A stretch of 64,000 bases of DNA from Cristatella mucedo (Eukaryota; Bryozoa; Phylactolaemata; Cristatellidae): assembly GCA_009760855.2 (NCBI GenBank), contig WPIO01000120.1, positions 248,001 through 312,000 on the forward strand, in the 5' to 3' direction. The position numbers and the translations under genes were made by a program. Of this stretch, positions 63,604 through 64,000 are shown piece by piece. The notes beneath the pieces are model-generated. The model saw only the letters and a list, made by a program, of their open reading frames with translations, ran no database searches and was not told the DNA's origin. Position 1 is the first letter of the stretch. Every line of letters begins with the position of its first letter.

Positions 63604-64000
63604 GATACTAAAATTAAAAAAGACTGATATAAAAAACTTTATGGAAAATGATCTGAAATTAGCAAGATAAAACGCTGTTTAATAAATTCAATAAAATAGT
63701 TTGAGAAACTTCATGAGTTACCTGGATAATATTGCCTAAGTTACTCTGACAACTTATTTGAAAACACATAGCAAGTTATTTTACCTAGTATATTAAAGTC
63801 AGAACTCTATTTAAAATTAAGAATTAAATTAAATTTAGCACAGAGAAAACTCGTTCTGCTCCGAGTACTTCATTTATTTAAAATAACAAGTTTATAATAA
63901 TGTAAATTTTACAATTAAAATTAGTGTCGTTTCATTTTCTAAGCATTAAGTCTTAAGTTAGTATTACCTGTACTCGACAACTGCATTTTCTACTAACAGT

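Overview
The window looks like nuclear DNA from an intron-rich invertebrate animal. It is AT-rich, full of simple-sequence runs, and carries only short, interrupted open frames. Coding sequence appears as small exons with GT/AG splice sites, between decayed non-LTR retrotransposons of the CR1/L2 type, one R2-like element, tRNA-derived SINE-like pieces and a possible solo LTR. I cannot place the organism more closely than a non-vertebrate metazoan. Nothing bacterial, phage-like or CRISPR-like is present.

The main gene is on the minus strand. It is a divergent Cys-loop (pentameric ligand-gated ion channel, nicotinic/5-HT3-like) receptor subunit, with recognisable exons from about 56.4 kb down to 18.6 kb. 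In transcript order these are: signal peptide (56428-56308, or an alternative first exon at 63603-63525), N-terminal helix and beta1 (55958-55843), a doubtful 45-bp-class exon (53640-53596), loop D/A exon (50693-50584, exactly 110 bp as in classical nAChR genes), loop E exon (50503-50399), Cys-loop exon (43438-43271), an unresolved loop C exon (candidates 40677-40607 and 39941-39837), M1 (39057-38931), M2 (29786-29690), M3 (29609-29506) and M4 plus stop (about 18905-18603). Phases join cleanly through most of it. The canonical acetylcholine-binding aromatics and the loop C vicinal cysteines are missing. Exon 3 lacks a visible GT donor and the best-phased loop C exon has an in-frame stop, so the gene is either an orphan-ligand channel with exons I could not place or a pseudogene in the making.

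Retroelement layers fill the introns and flanks. Family A (L2-like LINE) is seen at 21.0-21.5, 26.6-29.35 and 56.6-58.15 kb, all on the plus strand, with an endonuclease-only piece at 32.2-33.2 kb from a related element. Family B (CR1/L2-like LINE with an (ATT)n tail) has 3-prime ends near 0.2, 6.3, 13.3(-), 16.6, 23.3(-), 48.1, 58.6(-) and 62.6 kb. Another minus-strand reverse-transcriptase relic lies at 14.9-15.9 kb. An R2-like element (reverse transcriptase, CCHC zinc knuckle, restriction-like endonuclease) lies antisense in the M1-M2 intron at 35.95-38.8 kb and is broken by a (TA)n(TC)n tract. A candidate solo LTR at 16.98-17.34 kb holds three 64-bp-spaced perfect TGACGTCA sites. Next to it is a 12-bp minisatellite flanked by inverted repeats.

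The leftmost 18 kb and the stretches 18.9-21.0, 23.4-26.6, 43.5-46.7 and 59-63.5 kb contain no gene I can recognise.
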